Assembly: GCA_900491605.1 (NCBI GenBank)
Contig: UESW01003833.1
Span: 924,890 to 988,889, forward strand
DNA: 64,000 bases
Direction: 5' to 3'
Source: Calamus simplicifolius
Lineage: Eukaryota > Streptophyta > Magnoliopsida > Arecales > Arecaceae
The position numbers and the translations under genes were made by a program. Shown piece by piece: positions 24,527 to 36,873 of this stretch (position 1 is its first letter; each line of letters begins with the position of its first letter). Under the pieces are notes generated by a model. That model did not search any database and was not told where the DNA came from. It saw only the letters and a program-made list of their open reading frames with translations.

Positions 24527-25807
24527 AATGCATGCTCTGTTTGCTCTACAAGTTCTCTTTAGGGTTTAAGAGTATGAGGTTGGGTTGTAACGATCAGTGA
24601 CAAAGCATATACCCTACCAATACACTCTAAAGGAAACATTAATTTAGTTTTTTTTTTTAACTAATATAATGAAGAGAAAGGAGAAGATTCTAAAGAAAAT
24701 ATCCTAAAAGATTCCTAGAACTAAGAGCAATGAAGAATAATTTAGTTATGATTTAATAATTATTAGCAATCAAGTTAACAAAGATTAGACTCTTTACCCT
24801 AGGTTTAACCTAGATCTAAACAGCTCCTAACTTCCAAGACTACCTTGGAGCCCTCCAAATCAAAAATTAACCGATCAACTAACCAGTTAAGGGTAAGGTC
24901 CCCCGTCGCTTACTAGGTAAGTGAACGGAACCAATTAAGTAACTACTTTCCTTTCCTTTTCTAGACACCAGTTAAGCAGTCAATCCCAACCCGGTCTAAC
25001 TCTTTCGGGTGTCTTGTCCTATTGAGCTCGAGTTTCTTAGGGTTGACATCTAATTAAGTTTAGAGTTAAAGGCTTGGGTTAATGCAAAATGAAGGATGTG
25101 ATTTGTGAGCTAAGGAAGGGTGATCAACTCCCCACCTTATCTTGATTAAGGGTTTGTGCCCTTAAAGTTAATTATGAAAATACTATGTAACAAACAGATG
25201 TCCATCTCTTGAAATTATCAAACAAAATTAAACTAATTACTTTTTTTAAAAGATTTTTGTGATTAAGTTTCTAATTTCCTAATAAATTATGAGATGTCAA
25301 TGGAAAAATTTTGAGTTTCGTAGAAAATAAATTTACCTAAGTCAATCTAAGCATAGAAATAAAATATTTTATTTTTATTTTTATAATAATTTATTTTTAT
25401 TATTATTATTATTTTATTTTCTTAAATTAATTATATTTTATGGAAAGTCTCTTAGGGTTTTATTTCATGTTCTTTTAAGGTAAGTTAATTAAAAGGAAAA
25501 GTTGATTAGGTTAAAAGTGGATTTGTGATAAGAAGAAAAGTAATTTTTTTATGTTAAAAAGAAAATAAAAAAATCTAATAAGGTAACTAAAAAAAAGCAA
25601 TAAGTTAAAGAGAGAATAACTATTCAACAAAAAAAGAATTTTTTTTTACTCTTTTCTTTTATATAGAAGCATGAATAATAATGAAACAATAAAAAATTTA
25701 AAATTAAGAAAAAAATTAAGAAAAAATTTGTAATAAAATTTTTTAATTTTTTTAAATTTTTTTTTGTGAACTAATCGTTCATGGATCCCAGCAATGGTGC
25801 CAAAATT
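24527..25807 (-). other. 5' leader of Athila-like element with primer-binding site
   Basis: On the minus strand the LTR is followed by TGGCACCATTGCTGGGATC (25785-25803), close to the TGGCGCCGTTGCCGGGGA primer site of Athila/Tat elements. The remaining 1.2 kb up to gag is AT-rich and non-coding, with a (TTA)n patch near 25395-25415. Confidence 0.7.
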
Positions 25808-26885
25808 TGATCGTTGTCGTTGGTGGTCAAAAATAAAACCTACTAACTACTATAGCTAGTGGTGAATCGGGATCGTATCCTCGGGGATTAAGGGCAATTA
25901 TTTCATGAAAGAGAAAAAGAAAATTTATCTATATATGATTATATTAAGAATAGTTGTTATTAAAAGATAACAACTAATTAAATAAAGAAATTCAAATAAC
26001 AGGAGAAACAACCTAGGAATCCGAGTCCACCATGCAAATAGGTTTTATATTCTTTTTTTAATATTGCAATAGTAATAATTTTTTAAATTTAAAATTAGAA
26101 TAATTTATCTTTTATCAGGCACGGACCGTATCAGGAGATCACGGTCGTCCGCTTAGAGTATAAACTATCTAATAATTGCAAAGTTAAGGGTCTAATATAT
26201 CATACTACGATCTGTCTCTCTTAGGCACGTACCATATCCTGAGATCATGGTACATCGATAGAGGGTACAAGCCGTGTATGCCAGATCAAAATCTCGATCA
26301 AAAAATAACTCAAAATATATAATAAAGAAGTGCATAATTTTTATTGCATAGAAATTTAAGAATAAAAAGAGATATAAAACATGATTACAGGCTTCATCAT
26401 CATCCCAAGTTGAAGGAATCTAGCCACGCATTGTTGCTGCCAGCATCCCCTCCATAATTTTTCTCTCCTATATACAATAATCTAAATAAAAGAAGAATAA
26501 AAAAAGCTTTGTAGAAAAACTCCTACAAATACTGTTTGAGGTCCTCCTTTTATAGAGCTCATCTAGGGTTTCCTTCTAGTCAAGTTGGAGTCAATCGGAC
26601 GCTCAAAATTGTTCAGATATTGTAAGAAAATTTCTTAGCCATCCGTTCAACATCACCTGCCTTAGTTTGTACCGAAAATCATGCGAAATCATCTTTTTCT
26701 TCCTTTTTGGGCAAACCAAATCCTGATTTGAGTATCGTCTGCATCATTGGACTACAAAAATCGAGCTCTTTCTATCTATAGTCTTCTTTTCTGCAAACAT
26801 CCATAAAAAGTATCAATTCTTAATAAATTTAAAGTAATTAATATTTATTTTAATAGTTAAATTGGGATAATAAATAGACTTATCA
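25808..26885 (-). repeat. 5' LTR of Athila-like element
   Basis: This is the partner of the left LTR. On the minus strand it has the TATA box TATAAAAGGA (26545-26554), in the same place as in the left copy. It ends next to the primer site. Confidence 0.9.
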
Positions 26886-27645
26886 GCTTTCATCTAGCTG
26901 AGATCCGGGAGAAAGGTTGATGCAAATCCCCTATTCCAATCGGGCGCTCGAACTCTACGGCCCCCTCTTCGTCTTGTTCTCTCTCTTGAAATGGTACATG
27001 GTGGAGCATAGATCGGTTCCCTCTTCCATGTTGACTTCCCCATTTCCTTCTTGTATTTATTTTATTTTATTTTCTATATTTTCTTGCTCTAACCTTCGGT
27101 ATTTTTCATTCTCTGCTCTCTTTGTCTCTCCGTTGCACTTTTTCTTTATATTCTTTTGGTTGAGTTTTAACCAAATCTTGCCCTTGTGCTCCTGTGCAGA
27201 ACCCAAGGGTCACTACTTGCTTTTATCTCAATTCCTACTTAGCTTGACCCCAGGAACTAGGAACCAGGTCCCATCTTGAGTATGTAAACACCCTGGGCCT
27301 CCTTCTCCATCTAAAATATCTTGTTGATCAGGATTGGCTTAATTTTAAAATTTTGGTTTATCTTGAGAGTTGTTAAAAAGGATTAACGTTTGAGATAATC
27401 ATGAGTAATTTTATTTTTTTTAAAAAAAATATTTTTTTTGCCGAAGCTTTAAAGAGTAGGCAAAAGAAAATGTTGCCCACGCTTTAAAGCATAGGCAAGT
27501 CTCTTCCTCACTTGACGCTTTAACAAAGCACATGCGAAGCCTTTTGTACGACGCTTGAAGAAGCATCGGGATGATATTTTTCGATACTTTTTAGCATCAA
27601 AAAATGGCTTTTTTAGCATCGGGATATCTAATATTTATTGTAATG
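26886..27645 (+). other. Continuation of interrupted sequence and degenerate CACTA-like end
   Basis: After the target duplication the + strand holds a 120-codon T-rich frame (26917-27279) without recognised domain. From about 27430 there are repeated AAGCTTTAAAG, GACGCTTTAA and GACGCTTG motifs. They end in AATATTTATTGTAATG at 27645, inward CATTACAATAAATATTAGATA. This resembles the right terminus of the Pack-CACTA element at 59609 (CACTACAGTAAATATAAGG inward). Confidence 0.5.
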
Positions 27646-27987
27646 AACTATGCCCATTTGAAGTCCAAACCACATTTGAAGTCCAAACCAACCTCAACTG
27701 TTGAGCTAATCCAGCTAACAATTATTTAATTTGAAAGGAAATTCTCAAAAGTTTTTGTTTTGTTTTATTTTATCTTATTATCAAAGTAAAAAAAATTATC
27801 AATAATTTCATCAATAAAATGTGAAGGTTTATATATCAAAAATAGAAAAAGAATGAGAACTCAGGTTTAATTGCCAATAGAATACATTTTCACACCATAA
27901 ATAGAATGATTAAACATTTATTCTATTTTTGCAATTTGTTTTACTTTCTTTCTACCCAATTTATTTATGATAAAATGTGAAGTAATT
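27646..27987. other. AT-rich segment, nothing recognised
   Basis: It contains a short tandem duplication of ATTTGAAGTCCAAACCA near 27658-27690. No coding similarity is seen. It may be an old intron or intergenic DNA of the Argonaute copy. Confidence 0.35.
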
Positions 27988-29652
27988 TCTCCTACCAACT
28001 TATTAAAATCCAAGGAACAGTTGAGTAAAATAATGAAAAATAAAGCTGAAACCGTAATTTAAAATTAATTAATATGATTCAGAAAAAAAATCCATCGGTT
28101 TCACCTAAAGAGCGAGAATTCAACCATAATAAATATAATACAGGATTTAAAACCCGCAAAGAGCACTAAGAAAAAATATTTTTCTTCTCCCTTTCCTTTC
28201 CTTTCTCTCTTCTCCTTCCTTCGTTTCTCTCCTCTTGCATTCAAAAGTATCAAGTTAAGAAACTCCTCTACCAATCTAACAAAAGACAGCTATGAACCCT
28301 TATTTTTAACCTCTCTCAATTCTACTCAGCCAAAGAGATCAGGAGACTTCTCACGAACAACTACATTGCCACTTTGAGTCCTTTCTGGATAGACTCGTCC
28401 AAGGGCATGGCATAAGTTATCGCACCTGTTGGGTCTTCATTGATACCACGATGTCACATGTCACCTATCTTACACTGAACACTCATAACCTTTGGAGTCT
28501 AATACATCCGATTCCTGCACATCTTTGGAATATACTACACTAAACTCCAAATAGACACTGCTCCATCAAATATCTGAATTTTTACAATTTTTTGCCAACC
28601 AATCTCACAAATTGATTCATCTACCAATTGAACAGACCAATCCTGCTAGAGGGAACATGATAAGAACCATCAAAATCCAAAATTCAAGCCCATGGAGACT
28701 ATAATAAGAACCTCTCCAAGAGCACGCTTAGGATATATATCAATAAAATGAGATAACCTCGATTGGTACATATATTGGCTTGCTAGCACTGCCAGATTGA
28801 AGAGATGGCCATGAAACAAGCCTTACAATTGTACTTTCCTCGAAAGTAATTGAGGACAGGCTTCTCATATCCCTGATTAGCAGGATAATACTTGAACAAA
28901 CATAATATTACATAATTGTTCATTTTGTATATCAGCAGAAATTATTCCTATTAACACCATTTACATCAGCTACAGAGCGTTTAAAGCCAGAGTATGGTAG
29001 AGTGGAAAAGAAAGTACTTGAGATCTTTCAATTCTGAGGAGGTTATCACTGTAATCCTAAACAGCTGGCATGAATTTTGCCTCTGTAACCTCAACCTTCA
29101 ACCCTCTATAAGGCCCTTCCTTAGCTGGAACTATTGGTGCACCAAGGGTGAGAACATGAGAACAACTACAATGGCCTAAAAGCTAAAATCAGAAAACAGT
29201 TTCCCAGTAGTCAAATTACATATAATGAGTCAAATTTTCAGCATGCAAGGAAAACAATACTAGATAAATATAATTAAATGCAACACCATTTATTCAAAAT
29301 AAGAGATAAAAGGCTTAATTAAACAGAAAGAACCTTCATTTGAGAAGAAATAGCAAAGGCAAATTCGTACTCGTGGGCCTCCCGGTATACTGGATGACAA
29401 GATATTTCATTACCAAGCCTACAACTTCCATGTTCATATGAAATGATGTGGCGGCAACATCTGTAGAGGCACAGAATTGAATCAGAAAAGCAGTAAGAAA
29501 ATAGAGTAGATTGAAAGCATTTTTAAGAAACAATACCAATATTCAAAGATAATTCCATAGTATTCCAGGCCATCGCCGATTGGGCTACGTACTGTTCCGA
29601 AATAGTGGAGAGAAGAAAGACCTTGCCACAGTAACATAACCATGGAAAAAAC
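27988..29652 (-). pseudogene. Argonaute-like pseudogene, copy A, PAZ-region exons
   Basis: Reading leftward: YVTVARSFFSPLF (29643-29605), then GDGLEYYGIIFEY, fit the linker before PAZ (RSFFSP..GDGLExWRG). After an intron with a CTCTACAG acceptor, DVAATSFHMNMEVVGLVMKY matches the start of PAZ (DVSxxxFxxxxxVxxFVxxx). Then GPYRGLKVEVT (about 29100) and SLQSGSASKPIYVPIEV (about 28800-28750) match later PAZ parts. Stops and frame shifts interrupt it, and MID and PIWI are not seen. Closest in my reading to the AGO1/AGO5/AGO10 clade. A Copia element splits it at 29653. Confidence 0.75.
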
Positions 29653-30107
29653 TGTAAGATCCATTAAATGATTTTCTTTAATAAATATAATGGCCAAGAT
29701 CTTAGAATAAATAATTTTTACATAAAAACATAAACCAAGAATGCGTACCTTGATCCATTGATATTTATTAACGAGGAACGAGAGGTTGCGTATGGGTTAA
29801 CGACAGATTAAGTTTCTCCCTCTTCCTGATTCTCTTCCTTATCTGTTTTGATGGTCAAACAGACAATATATAGGAGAGAAAGGACCAATCTGATAATACA
29901 ATAAATTTTTCTTTCCATCAAAGAGATCGAGGTTATCATATAATAACTTCCCAAAAAATGAACCAATAGAAAATTAGCTTTATTAAACCATCATTATCAC
30001 TTAAATTTAAATATCTGATAAAATCAGATATCATAATTATCATTTAAAATAAATAAATGATAAATCAATCATATATCCATGTGGGCCACATAAAAGGAAC
30101 GCTAACA
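29653..30107 (-). repeat. 3' LTR of Copia in Argonaute copy A
   Basis: 455 bp. On the minus strand it begins TGTTAGCGTTCC and ends GGATCTTACA. It pairs with 35814-36261. Several substitutions and small gaps separate the two, so the insertion is not very recent. Confidence 0.95.
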
Positions 30108-30539
30108 TTCTTCCACTTGGCCTATGTAAGATATTAAACATACTGGTTTAATAATCAATCATAATGCGCATAACAAAAGCTAAAATCCTTCATAATATTG
30201 GTCAAACATGAAATCATCATTAAGCAAAAAACTAATAAGGATCATGGCGGTTGTATGCTATTATTTTGACGTACTCCCTTCCATGTATCACATTACTAGT
30301 TCTATACTTAATATGACATATAATGGGAATTGCAATAAGGTCTAACAATAATGTCTTTATCAAAGACAAATCCTGTTAATATTCTCATAATTCATTTATA
30401 TATATATACCAGCATAAGTAAACAGGATCCATAAGTGATTCAGAAACAATAATTAATTGAGCTCAGAGTGTCAAATACATAAGGAACTTAAAGCTTTAAT
30501 TTAAACATAACATCACTAATGTTTTTTAATAATGCCCAT

Positions 30540-31879
30540 TCTTTTGACATGTTCATGAAATGTCTTTGGCGGCAACCCTTTAGTCAACGGATCTGCAATC
30601 ATGAGATTGGTGCTAATATGTTCAATTGACACTCTTTGTTTCTGGATTTCTTCTTTAACGACAAAGTATTTCAATTTCATATGTTTAGAACCCTTTGAAT
30701 ACTTATCATTTTTAGAAAGAAGACTGCTGCAGAGTTATCACAATAAATTTTCAGCGGCTTGGCAATACTGTCGACAACCCCAAGTCCTGAAATAAAGTTC
30801 CATAGCTATAAAACATGAATTGTAGCCTCAAAGCATGCCACAAACTTAGCTTTCATAGTGGATGCAGCAATGACAGACTGTGTCGCACTTTTTCATGAGA
30901 TCGCTCCTCCAACTGAAAGGAACAAATGGCCAAATGTGGACTTTCTAGTATCAACACATTCAGTAAAATCTGAGTCTGAATATTCCTTTATGCATAAGGA
31001 AGGAACATAAGGAATTTGTTCCATTTGTTTATGTTCCAATTCATTCTTTAGACATTGCATAAGGCTGAATTTATATCTCTTCTGAATTGGAACAACACTT
31101 GCATAACATTTGTTTATGTTGAATTTCTCAAGAACTTTATTAATATATGCTTTCTGAGACAATCCTAACAATTCTTGTGATTTATCATGAAATATTTCGA
31201 TTCCAATCACATAGGATGCCTCACCCATATCTTTCATTTCAAAGTTCTTAGAGAGAAAATTCTTGGTCTCATACAATAGGCCAAGGTCATTAGTAGCTAG
31301 CAAGATATCATCAACATACAGAATCAAAAATATGATTTTGCTCCTACTGACCTTCAGATATATACACTGATCAACGATGTTTTCTTTAAATCAAAGGATG
31401 TAATGGTATCATTGAACTTAAGATACCATTGTCGGGAAGCTTGCTTAAGTCCGTATATTGACTTCTTCAGTTTACACACAATGTGTTCCTTTCCTTCAAA
31501 TAAAAAGCCTTCAGGTTCATATAAACCTCTTCATTCAAACTCCCATTTAGAAAGGCGGTTTTCATATCATTTGATGCAACTCCAAATCATAATGAGCTAC
31601 CAGTGCCATAATAATTCTAAATGAGTCTTTCTTAGAGACTGAAGAAAAAGTCTCTATGTAGTCAATGCCACATTTTTGAGTAAAACCTTTGGCAACAAGT
31701 CTGGCTTTATAATGTTCAATATTGCCATTTGAGTCGCGTTTGATCTTAAAGACCCATTTACACCCAACTCTTTTACAACCTTCAGGCAATTCAATAAGAT
31801 CCGAGACTACATTGTAATCCATTGATTTTAACTCATCTTGCATGGCATCTAACCATTTAGATGAATTAGCACTTTGCAT
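30540..31879 (-). pseudogene. Copia reverse transcriptase and RNase H
   Basis: RT begins SSKWLDAMQDELKSMDYNVV, continues CKWVFKIKRDSNGNIEHYKA and keeps the catalytic YVDD (MILYVDDILLATND). After VPIQKRYKFSL a deletion joins the RT thumb directly to RNase H (EYSDSDFTECVDTRKSTFGH). Later pieces show YCDNSAAVFFL, HMKLKYFVVKEEIQ and ADPLTKGLP (about 30870-30560). Stops at about 31400 and 30890 break the frame. The RNase H region retains its acidic motif but is incomplete. Confidence 0.85.
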
Positions 31880-32067
31880 GGCTTATGAAAAAGAAACTGT
31901 ATCATCATTAATACGAAATCAAAATCTGAGTTTTGTAGATAAACTACATAATCATCAGAAATAGCAGTTCTTCTTTATCATTGAGACCTTCTTAATGCTA
32001 CTTCATTGGGTTCGTTTATTGCAAGTTTATTAGTAATACCATCATATTGTGGTGTTTGATCATTAAT

Positions 32068-33100
32068 TTATTGTTCTTGAAAGTTATTAAAAGGTTCAAC
32101 AACTCTAGGAACAACTTGAGAAGAAGTTATAGGTAAAGAAACTTGTTCCTTAACTTCTTGGATTTTCACTTTATGTGGTTCCAAACTCCCACTAATTTTA
32201 TTATTCTCAATAAACCTTGCATTTTTAGATTCAACAATTCTTGTACTATGGTTAGGACAGTAAAATTTATATCCTTTTGATCTTTCTGGATAACCAATGA
32301 AGAAACCACCAGTTGTTCTTGAGTCCAACTTCTTTTCATGTGGATTATAAATCCTTACTTCCGTCGGGCAACCCCAAATATGTAAATGCCTCAAAATGGG
32401 TTTCTTCCTGTCCACAGTTCAAAAGGAGTCTTTGGAACTGCCTTACTAGGAACCTTATTTAGCAAATATATAGTGGTCTTTAAAGCATGTATCCATAATA
32501 ATGAGGGTAATGATGAATTGCGTAACATACTCCTAACCATGTCCATTAGAGTTCTATTATGCCTTTCTGCAACACCATTTTGTTCTGGTGTTTCAGGCAT
32601 TGTGTATTGAGCACATATGACATGCTTTTCAAGGAATTTGGTAAATGGACTAGGGCATTGTCCAGAATCATCATACTTTCCATAATATTCACCACCTCTG
32701 TCAGACCTAATAATTTTTACTTTTTGTCTAGTTGTCTTTCAACCTCATTGATAAACACTTTTAGAGCATTTACCGATTGAGATTTTTTATGCAACAAATA
32801 GACATAGCCATAATGTGAAAAATCATCAATAAAGGTGATAAAATACTTTTCTCCACCAAAAGATGGAACATCAAAAGGCCCACATATATCGGTGTGTATA
32901 ATTTCAAGGAGTTGTTTACTTCTTCTGGCACTTTTCTTGATTATCTGTTTTATGTGTTTTCCTTTGATACAATCCACACAAATCCCAAGATCAGTAAAAT
33001 CTAAATCAGGAAGGATTTCATTATTTACTAATCTCTCAATTCTTTCTTTGGATATATGACCCAAACGTTTATGCCACAAGTAAGCTGATTGTTCATTCAC
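32068..33100 (-). pseudogene. Copia integrase
   Basis: The zinc-binding part is HKRLGHISKERIERLVN followed by CVDCIKGK, giving the H..H..C..C pattern. The catalytic core has D in IIHTDICGPF, then a segment with the second D in the damaged 32600-32720 stretch, and E in EQNGVAERHN. The C-terminal part has LRHLHIWGCPTEVRIYNP. Stops near 32715 and 32400 split it into three open pieces. Confidence 0.85.
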
Positions 33101-34447
33101 TAAACCACATTTAGTACCAACATTATGATGAAAGGTTTACAATGTCTCAGCAAAAGTCTATCAAGCTTAAATTTGTGCAAACCATTAGAAAGAATACTAG
33201 AACCAATAAGATGATTGTGTTTAAACAAACTGAAACATCCATTTTCAAATTTAAAGCATATCCAACTGAGTTAAGTTTGGATAAAAAAACTTAATTACGA
33301 GAAATAGAAGGGATATAAAGTGTTTGGAAAAGGTCTAAATGATGTCCATTGTCTAGAATCAAACGATAAGTTCCAACAGCTTCAACTAGAGCTTTGACTC
33401 TGTTTTTCATTGGGACAAAGTTTTCATTTGGGTTTATGGTTTGGATCATAAGGAATTCCTGCATTATATTAGAAACATGAGTGGTTCAACCAGTATCAAT
33501 CCACCAAGTATTATAAGGAACTTCAGTTATGTTTGATTTGAAACATACAAAAGCTGTAGACTTACCTTTCTTTTTGAACCATGCCTTACATTTCAGGCAA
33601 TCTTTCTGATAGTGTCCATACTTTTTGCAAAAGTGACACTTATCATCCTTTTGTTCCTTCTTGTGAATTTGAGCAGTTAACCCATTTATCTTTAGTGGTC
33701 GTTGCTTGCTCTTTCCTTTCTTATCTTTCTTTGATTTCTTTTCAACTCCTTATTGACCCATGAGATTGATAGAATGATTTTCTTGTTTCTTAAGTCTTGC
33801 TTTCTCTTGAATGAGCATACTTTGCAGTTCATTCACATTCCACTTATCCTTCATAGTGTTATAACTCATGTGAAATGGTTCATACTCAGGAGGCAAGAAT
33901 TGATAATGAATTACGCAAGAAAATTCTCATTCACTTCCAATCCCATTGTCTTTAGTCTTGCTGCTATGTTTTTCATTTCAACAACATGCTCATTATGAAA
34001 ATCATCAAACTTAATGTTGGTTAAAGTACTCATTAATGTCCCAGCAAGTGACTTATCAGCAGAGTCAGATTCAGAACGTGCTTCCATAAACTTCATAAAT
34101 TCCTTAGCACTTTCAGTAACAAGAATTGTGGACTTGATGTTGTTTGCTATAGTCATTCACATGAACATCAGGCTAAGTCTATTTGATTTTTCCCAAGACT
34201 TATGAAAAGACCTCTGTTCAGCACTGCTAGAGTTAGTAAGAGTAGTGGGTTTCTCATTTATGAGTGCCAAATCAAGATCCAGAACACCAAGATGAAACTG
34301 AACTTGTTTGCGCCATTCAGAGAAATTAAGCCCATTAAAAGTTTGAACATACATAGATTGCGAATGAAGAGAATCAGGAATAGTTGGAATATGCTCACAC
34401 ATTAATGCTTTAAGTAATATATTTAAATAAATATCAGACTCCATCAA
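33100..34447 (-). pseudogene. Copia gag and protease
   Basis: Gag starts at 34447 (MMESDIYLNILLK). It has TFNGLNFSEWRKQVQFHLGV, then LDLDLALINEKPT and WEKSNRLSLMFM, the Copia capsid pattern. It continues FMEARSESDSADKSLAGTLM at 34100-33911. Near 33570-33640 a CLKCKAWF/CHFCKKYGHYQKDC-type zinc knuckle can be read in broken frames. A WWIDTG-type protease start lies near 33500 and LVPMKNRVKALVEAVGTYR-like sequence near 33360-33420. None of the frames is continuous. Confidence 0.7.
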
Positions 34448-35813
34448 GTAAACAATAAGTGCATATTGAAGTTCTCCTTTGGGTGATACAACAATATACT
34501 ACAGTAAACATAATTGATGCTTAATTTTAATTTTAAATACTTGGCAATTATATATACTCAAATTAGATATGTTTGCTATCTTTAGATATGCTAAACATAC
34601 CTAACCAAGCATATTAATTAACCACATCATATTAATAAATTATAAAATGACCAGTCAACCTTTGGGCGACCCTTAAATATTTATAATCAATGAACTTCAA
34701 TATACTCATAATAATTAAACAATTATGTCATTCATTTATAAGCATCACATAATTATGAGTAATTGAATTATTTAATTAAATTTGATATCTATAAACTTTT
34801 GAATTTGGCCACTTTGGTGACTAACAAATTACATAATATAGACATAAGATTTAATTAATGATGATATCATGCGTAAATACAAAAAACTTAAGTGTACCCA
34901 CATAATTTTATTGTAATATTTTTTCAAAACATTAATCTCATTATTATTAGAGAGTAAAACATAAATTTTAGGATGAAATCATATGCCAATAATCAATTAA
35001 GAGTAAATAAAAAATTTAAAATTTATCTTGATCAATGTCATGCCAATGATAAATATATAAAGAATGACACCTATATATATATAACATTTGTAATGAATCA
35101 ATTATGTGAAAGTCTCGTTTACTTATCCATTTTCCATTAATTAAAATTTGGAATCCATATAATATCAATCTCTCCGCTAGTTCATGTCCCTGTCAATTAT
35201 TTTAATAATTAAAACTATGATGCCGTACCATTAAGGAAGCCACGAGGGGATGGAAGTTTTGTTAACGGATGCCAACATCAACTTCCTTCCCTCTTCACCA
35301 TTCCACTTTCTCTCTTCACACGTTCATAATTTCCATGCATGAAAAGAGAGAGAGAGCGTGAGAATCCTGAATCCTCCGTGCACGAAGAGAAAAAACGTAG
35401 GTAAAGAGCGTGTGTAAAGAGGGACGGACTCCCAAGATCCCTTCTGCACCTCTTTCACATGAATTCAAGTCCGTGGATCGGTGGGAGGAAGAGAAAAGGT
35501 GCGTTATGGGCTTTATGGAGCGGTTTTCATCCAAGGTGTTAACGAAATCCAAACTTCCGTGAACCTTTTCTTCATAAGATCTTCCTTGAATCAAGGCTTT
35601 ATTGACCCATGGCATGGAGGAGAAAAAACGTACGTGAAGAGAAGCCTCATGTATTCCGTGGAGAGAAGGGAAAACATTCTAGCCAACATTCACGCGGTGA
35701 GTTCCGCACTAGATCGGCGAGATTAAATAAAAAAAAGAAGGGCTATATTGTTTGATTCTTGGACATTTATAATAAAAAATCATAAATTCTTTAATCAAGG
35801 CTCTGATACCACA
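34448..35813 (-). other. Long leader of Copia element with primer site
   Basis: About 1.3 kb lie between the 5' LTR and gag. Most is AT-rich and non-coding. A GC-richer patch at about 35220-35730 holds short open frames on both strands without recognised domains. It could be foreign sequence gained by the element. The primer site at 35799-35811 closes the region. Confidence 0.6.
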
Positions 35814-36261
35814 TGTAAGATCCATTAAAGGATTCTTTTTAATAAACATAATGGCCAAGATCTTAGAATAAATAATTTTTACATGAAAACACAAACCAAG
35901 AATGCGTATCCATTGATATTTGTTAACGAGGAACGAGAGGCTACGTATAGGTTAACGACAGATTAAGTTTCTCCCTTTTCTTGATTCTCTTTCTTATCTG
36001 TTTTGATGGTCAAACAGACTATATATAGGAGAGAGAGAGGACCAATATGATAATACAATAAATTTCTCTTTCCATCAAAGAGAGGTTATCAGATAACAAC
36101 TTCACAAAAAATGAACCAATAAAAAATTAGCTTTATTAAACCATCATTATCACTTAAATTTAAATATCTGATAAAATCAGATATCATAATTATCATTTAG
36201 AATAAATAAATGATAAATCAATCATATATCCACGTGGGCCACATAAAAGGAAACACTAACA
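35814..36261 (-). repeat. 5' LTR of Copia in Argonaute copy A
   Basis: 448 bp, partner of 29653-30107. On the minus strand it ends GGATCTTACA directly before TGTGGTATCAGAGCC. TATATATAG (about 36020-36028, minus CTATATATA) is a likely TATA box. Confidence 0.95.
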
Positions 36262-36873
36262 AAAATAACCAGAGAACTTGGAAGCAAAGAAATCGGTGGC
36301 TCACTCCTTGAATGGACTATTCTCGAGCACCACATGAAGAGCTTGGATTACTTCTTGCGGTCCCCTTCCATCCCCTATACCTCCTCACAAAAACTCTTAC
36401 AGATGGTGCAGGTCCGATAGCCCGGCAAACTTGATCGACACTGTAAACTGCCTCTCCCTCCTTGCAGCGATGTGTTAACCAATACAACTGCTGATGTTTA
36501 GAACAAACACCAAGGAGCAAAATGGAAACGAGATCAAAACAGAGAAAGGTTAACAAGAGGCACACCTAATGTTGCCAGACTCGTCCATCTCAGTCAATTT
36601 GATGACAAAATCATTGGAGTTGAAGGGCAAAGCTCCCGGCGTGCAAATGCTCTTCCTAACATCATAAGCCGGCATTCCGCCGCCAAGATAAGACTTTCAG
36701 ATCATAGCTCTTTGACATCCCTCTTCGTGTATGTTAACCTAGACACGAAAGAAGAGATTGATAGAAATGGAATGAAGATGAGATGCGAACAATGGGAAAA
36801 CCAACGTTGAAACCAAGTAGCAGGGATCAAGATGATGAAAAATAAGAGAATGCTCATGCGATAATGGTGGAGA
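36262..36873 (-). pseudogene. Argonaute-like pseudogene, copy A, N-domain and linker exons
   Basis: Reading leftward from about 36700: SYLGGGMPAYDVRKSICTPG then ALPFNSNDFVIKLTEMDES. This is the conserved Argonaute N-domain end (LGG.LPAYDGRKSLYTAGPLPF). The next exon (about 36470-36340) gives SIKFAGLSDLHHL, stop, EFL, stop, then PQEVIQALHVVLENSPF, the linker L1 (ADLHHLxxFLxG..PQExxQxLDxVLRE). In-frame stops and the Copia insertion make it a pseudogene. At 36873 the sequence is cut by another Copia LTR just before the exon that copy B still has. Confidence 0.8.

Larger units (their letters stand above)
19634..26885 (-). mobile_element. Athila-like Gypsy element, pol deleted, minus strand
   Basis: Two LTRs of about 1.08 kb (19634-20708 and 25808-26885) flank a 5.1 kb interior. 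On the minus strand there are, in order, a primer site, gag, protease and the start of the RT region, and then coding stops. A purine tract (AAGTTGGAGGG, 20711-20721) precedes the 3' LTR. The host sequence shows the duplication GCTTT at 19630-19634 and 26886-26890 (GCTT if the ends are taken as TG..CA). No RNase H or integrase is present. Confidence 0.85.
29653..36261 (-). mobile_element. Copia retrotransposon inserted in Argonaute copy A
   Basis: Both LTRs are present (29653-30107 and 35814-36261). The primer site TGGTATCAGAGCC (35799-35811, minus) matches initiator-Met tRNA, and the purine tract GGCCAAGTGGAAGAA lies beside the left LTR. The flanks AAAAC and AAAAT are a near-perfect 5 bp duplication. 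On the minus strand gag, protease, integrase, RT and RNase H follow in Copia order, with several stops and deletions. Comparison with copy B shows the Argonaute sequence was continuous here before insertion. Confidence 0.9.

Noticed and set aside
26917..27279. A 120-codon hydrophobic plus-strand frame that looks like a membrane protein
   Set aside because: The hydrophobic residues come from T-rich DNA (Phe, Leu, Ser codons). There is no signal or family match.
28994..29179. A 61-codon plus-strand frame found twice (also 63651-63836)
   Set aside because: It is conserved only because copies A and C are recent duplicates. The opposite strand carries the Argonaute PAZ similarity.
35799..35811. 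tRNA-like sequence near the Copia LTR
   Set aside because: It is only the 13-base primer-binding site complementary to initiator-Met tRNA. No tRNA gene fold is present.
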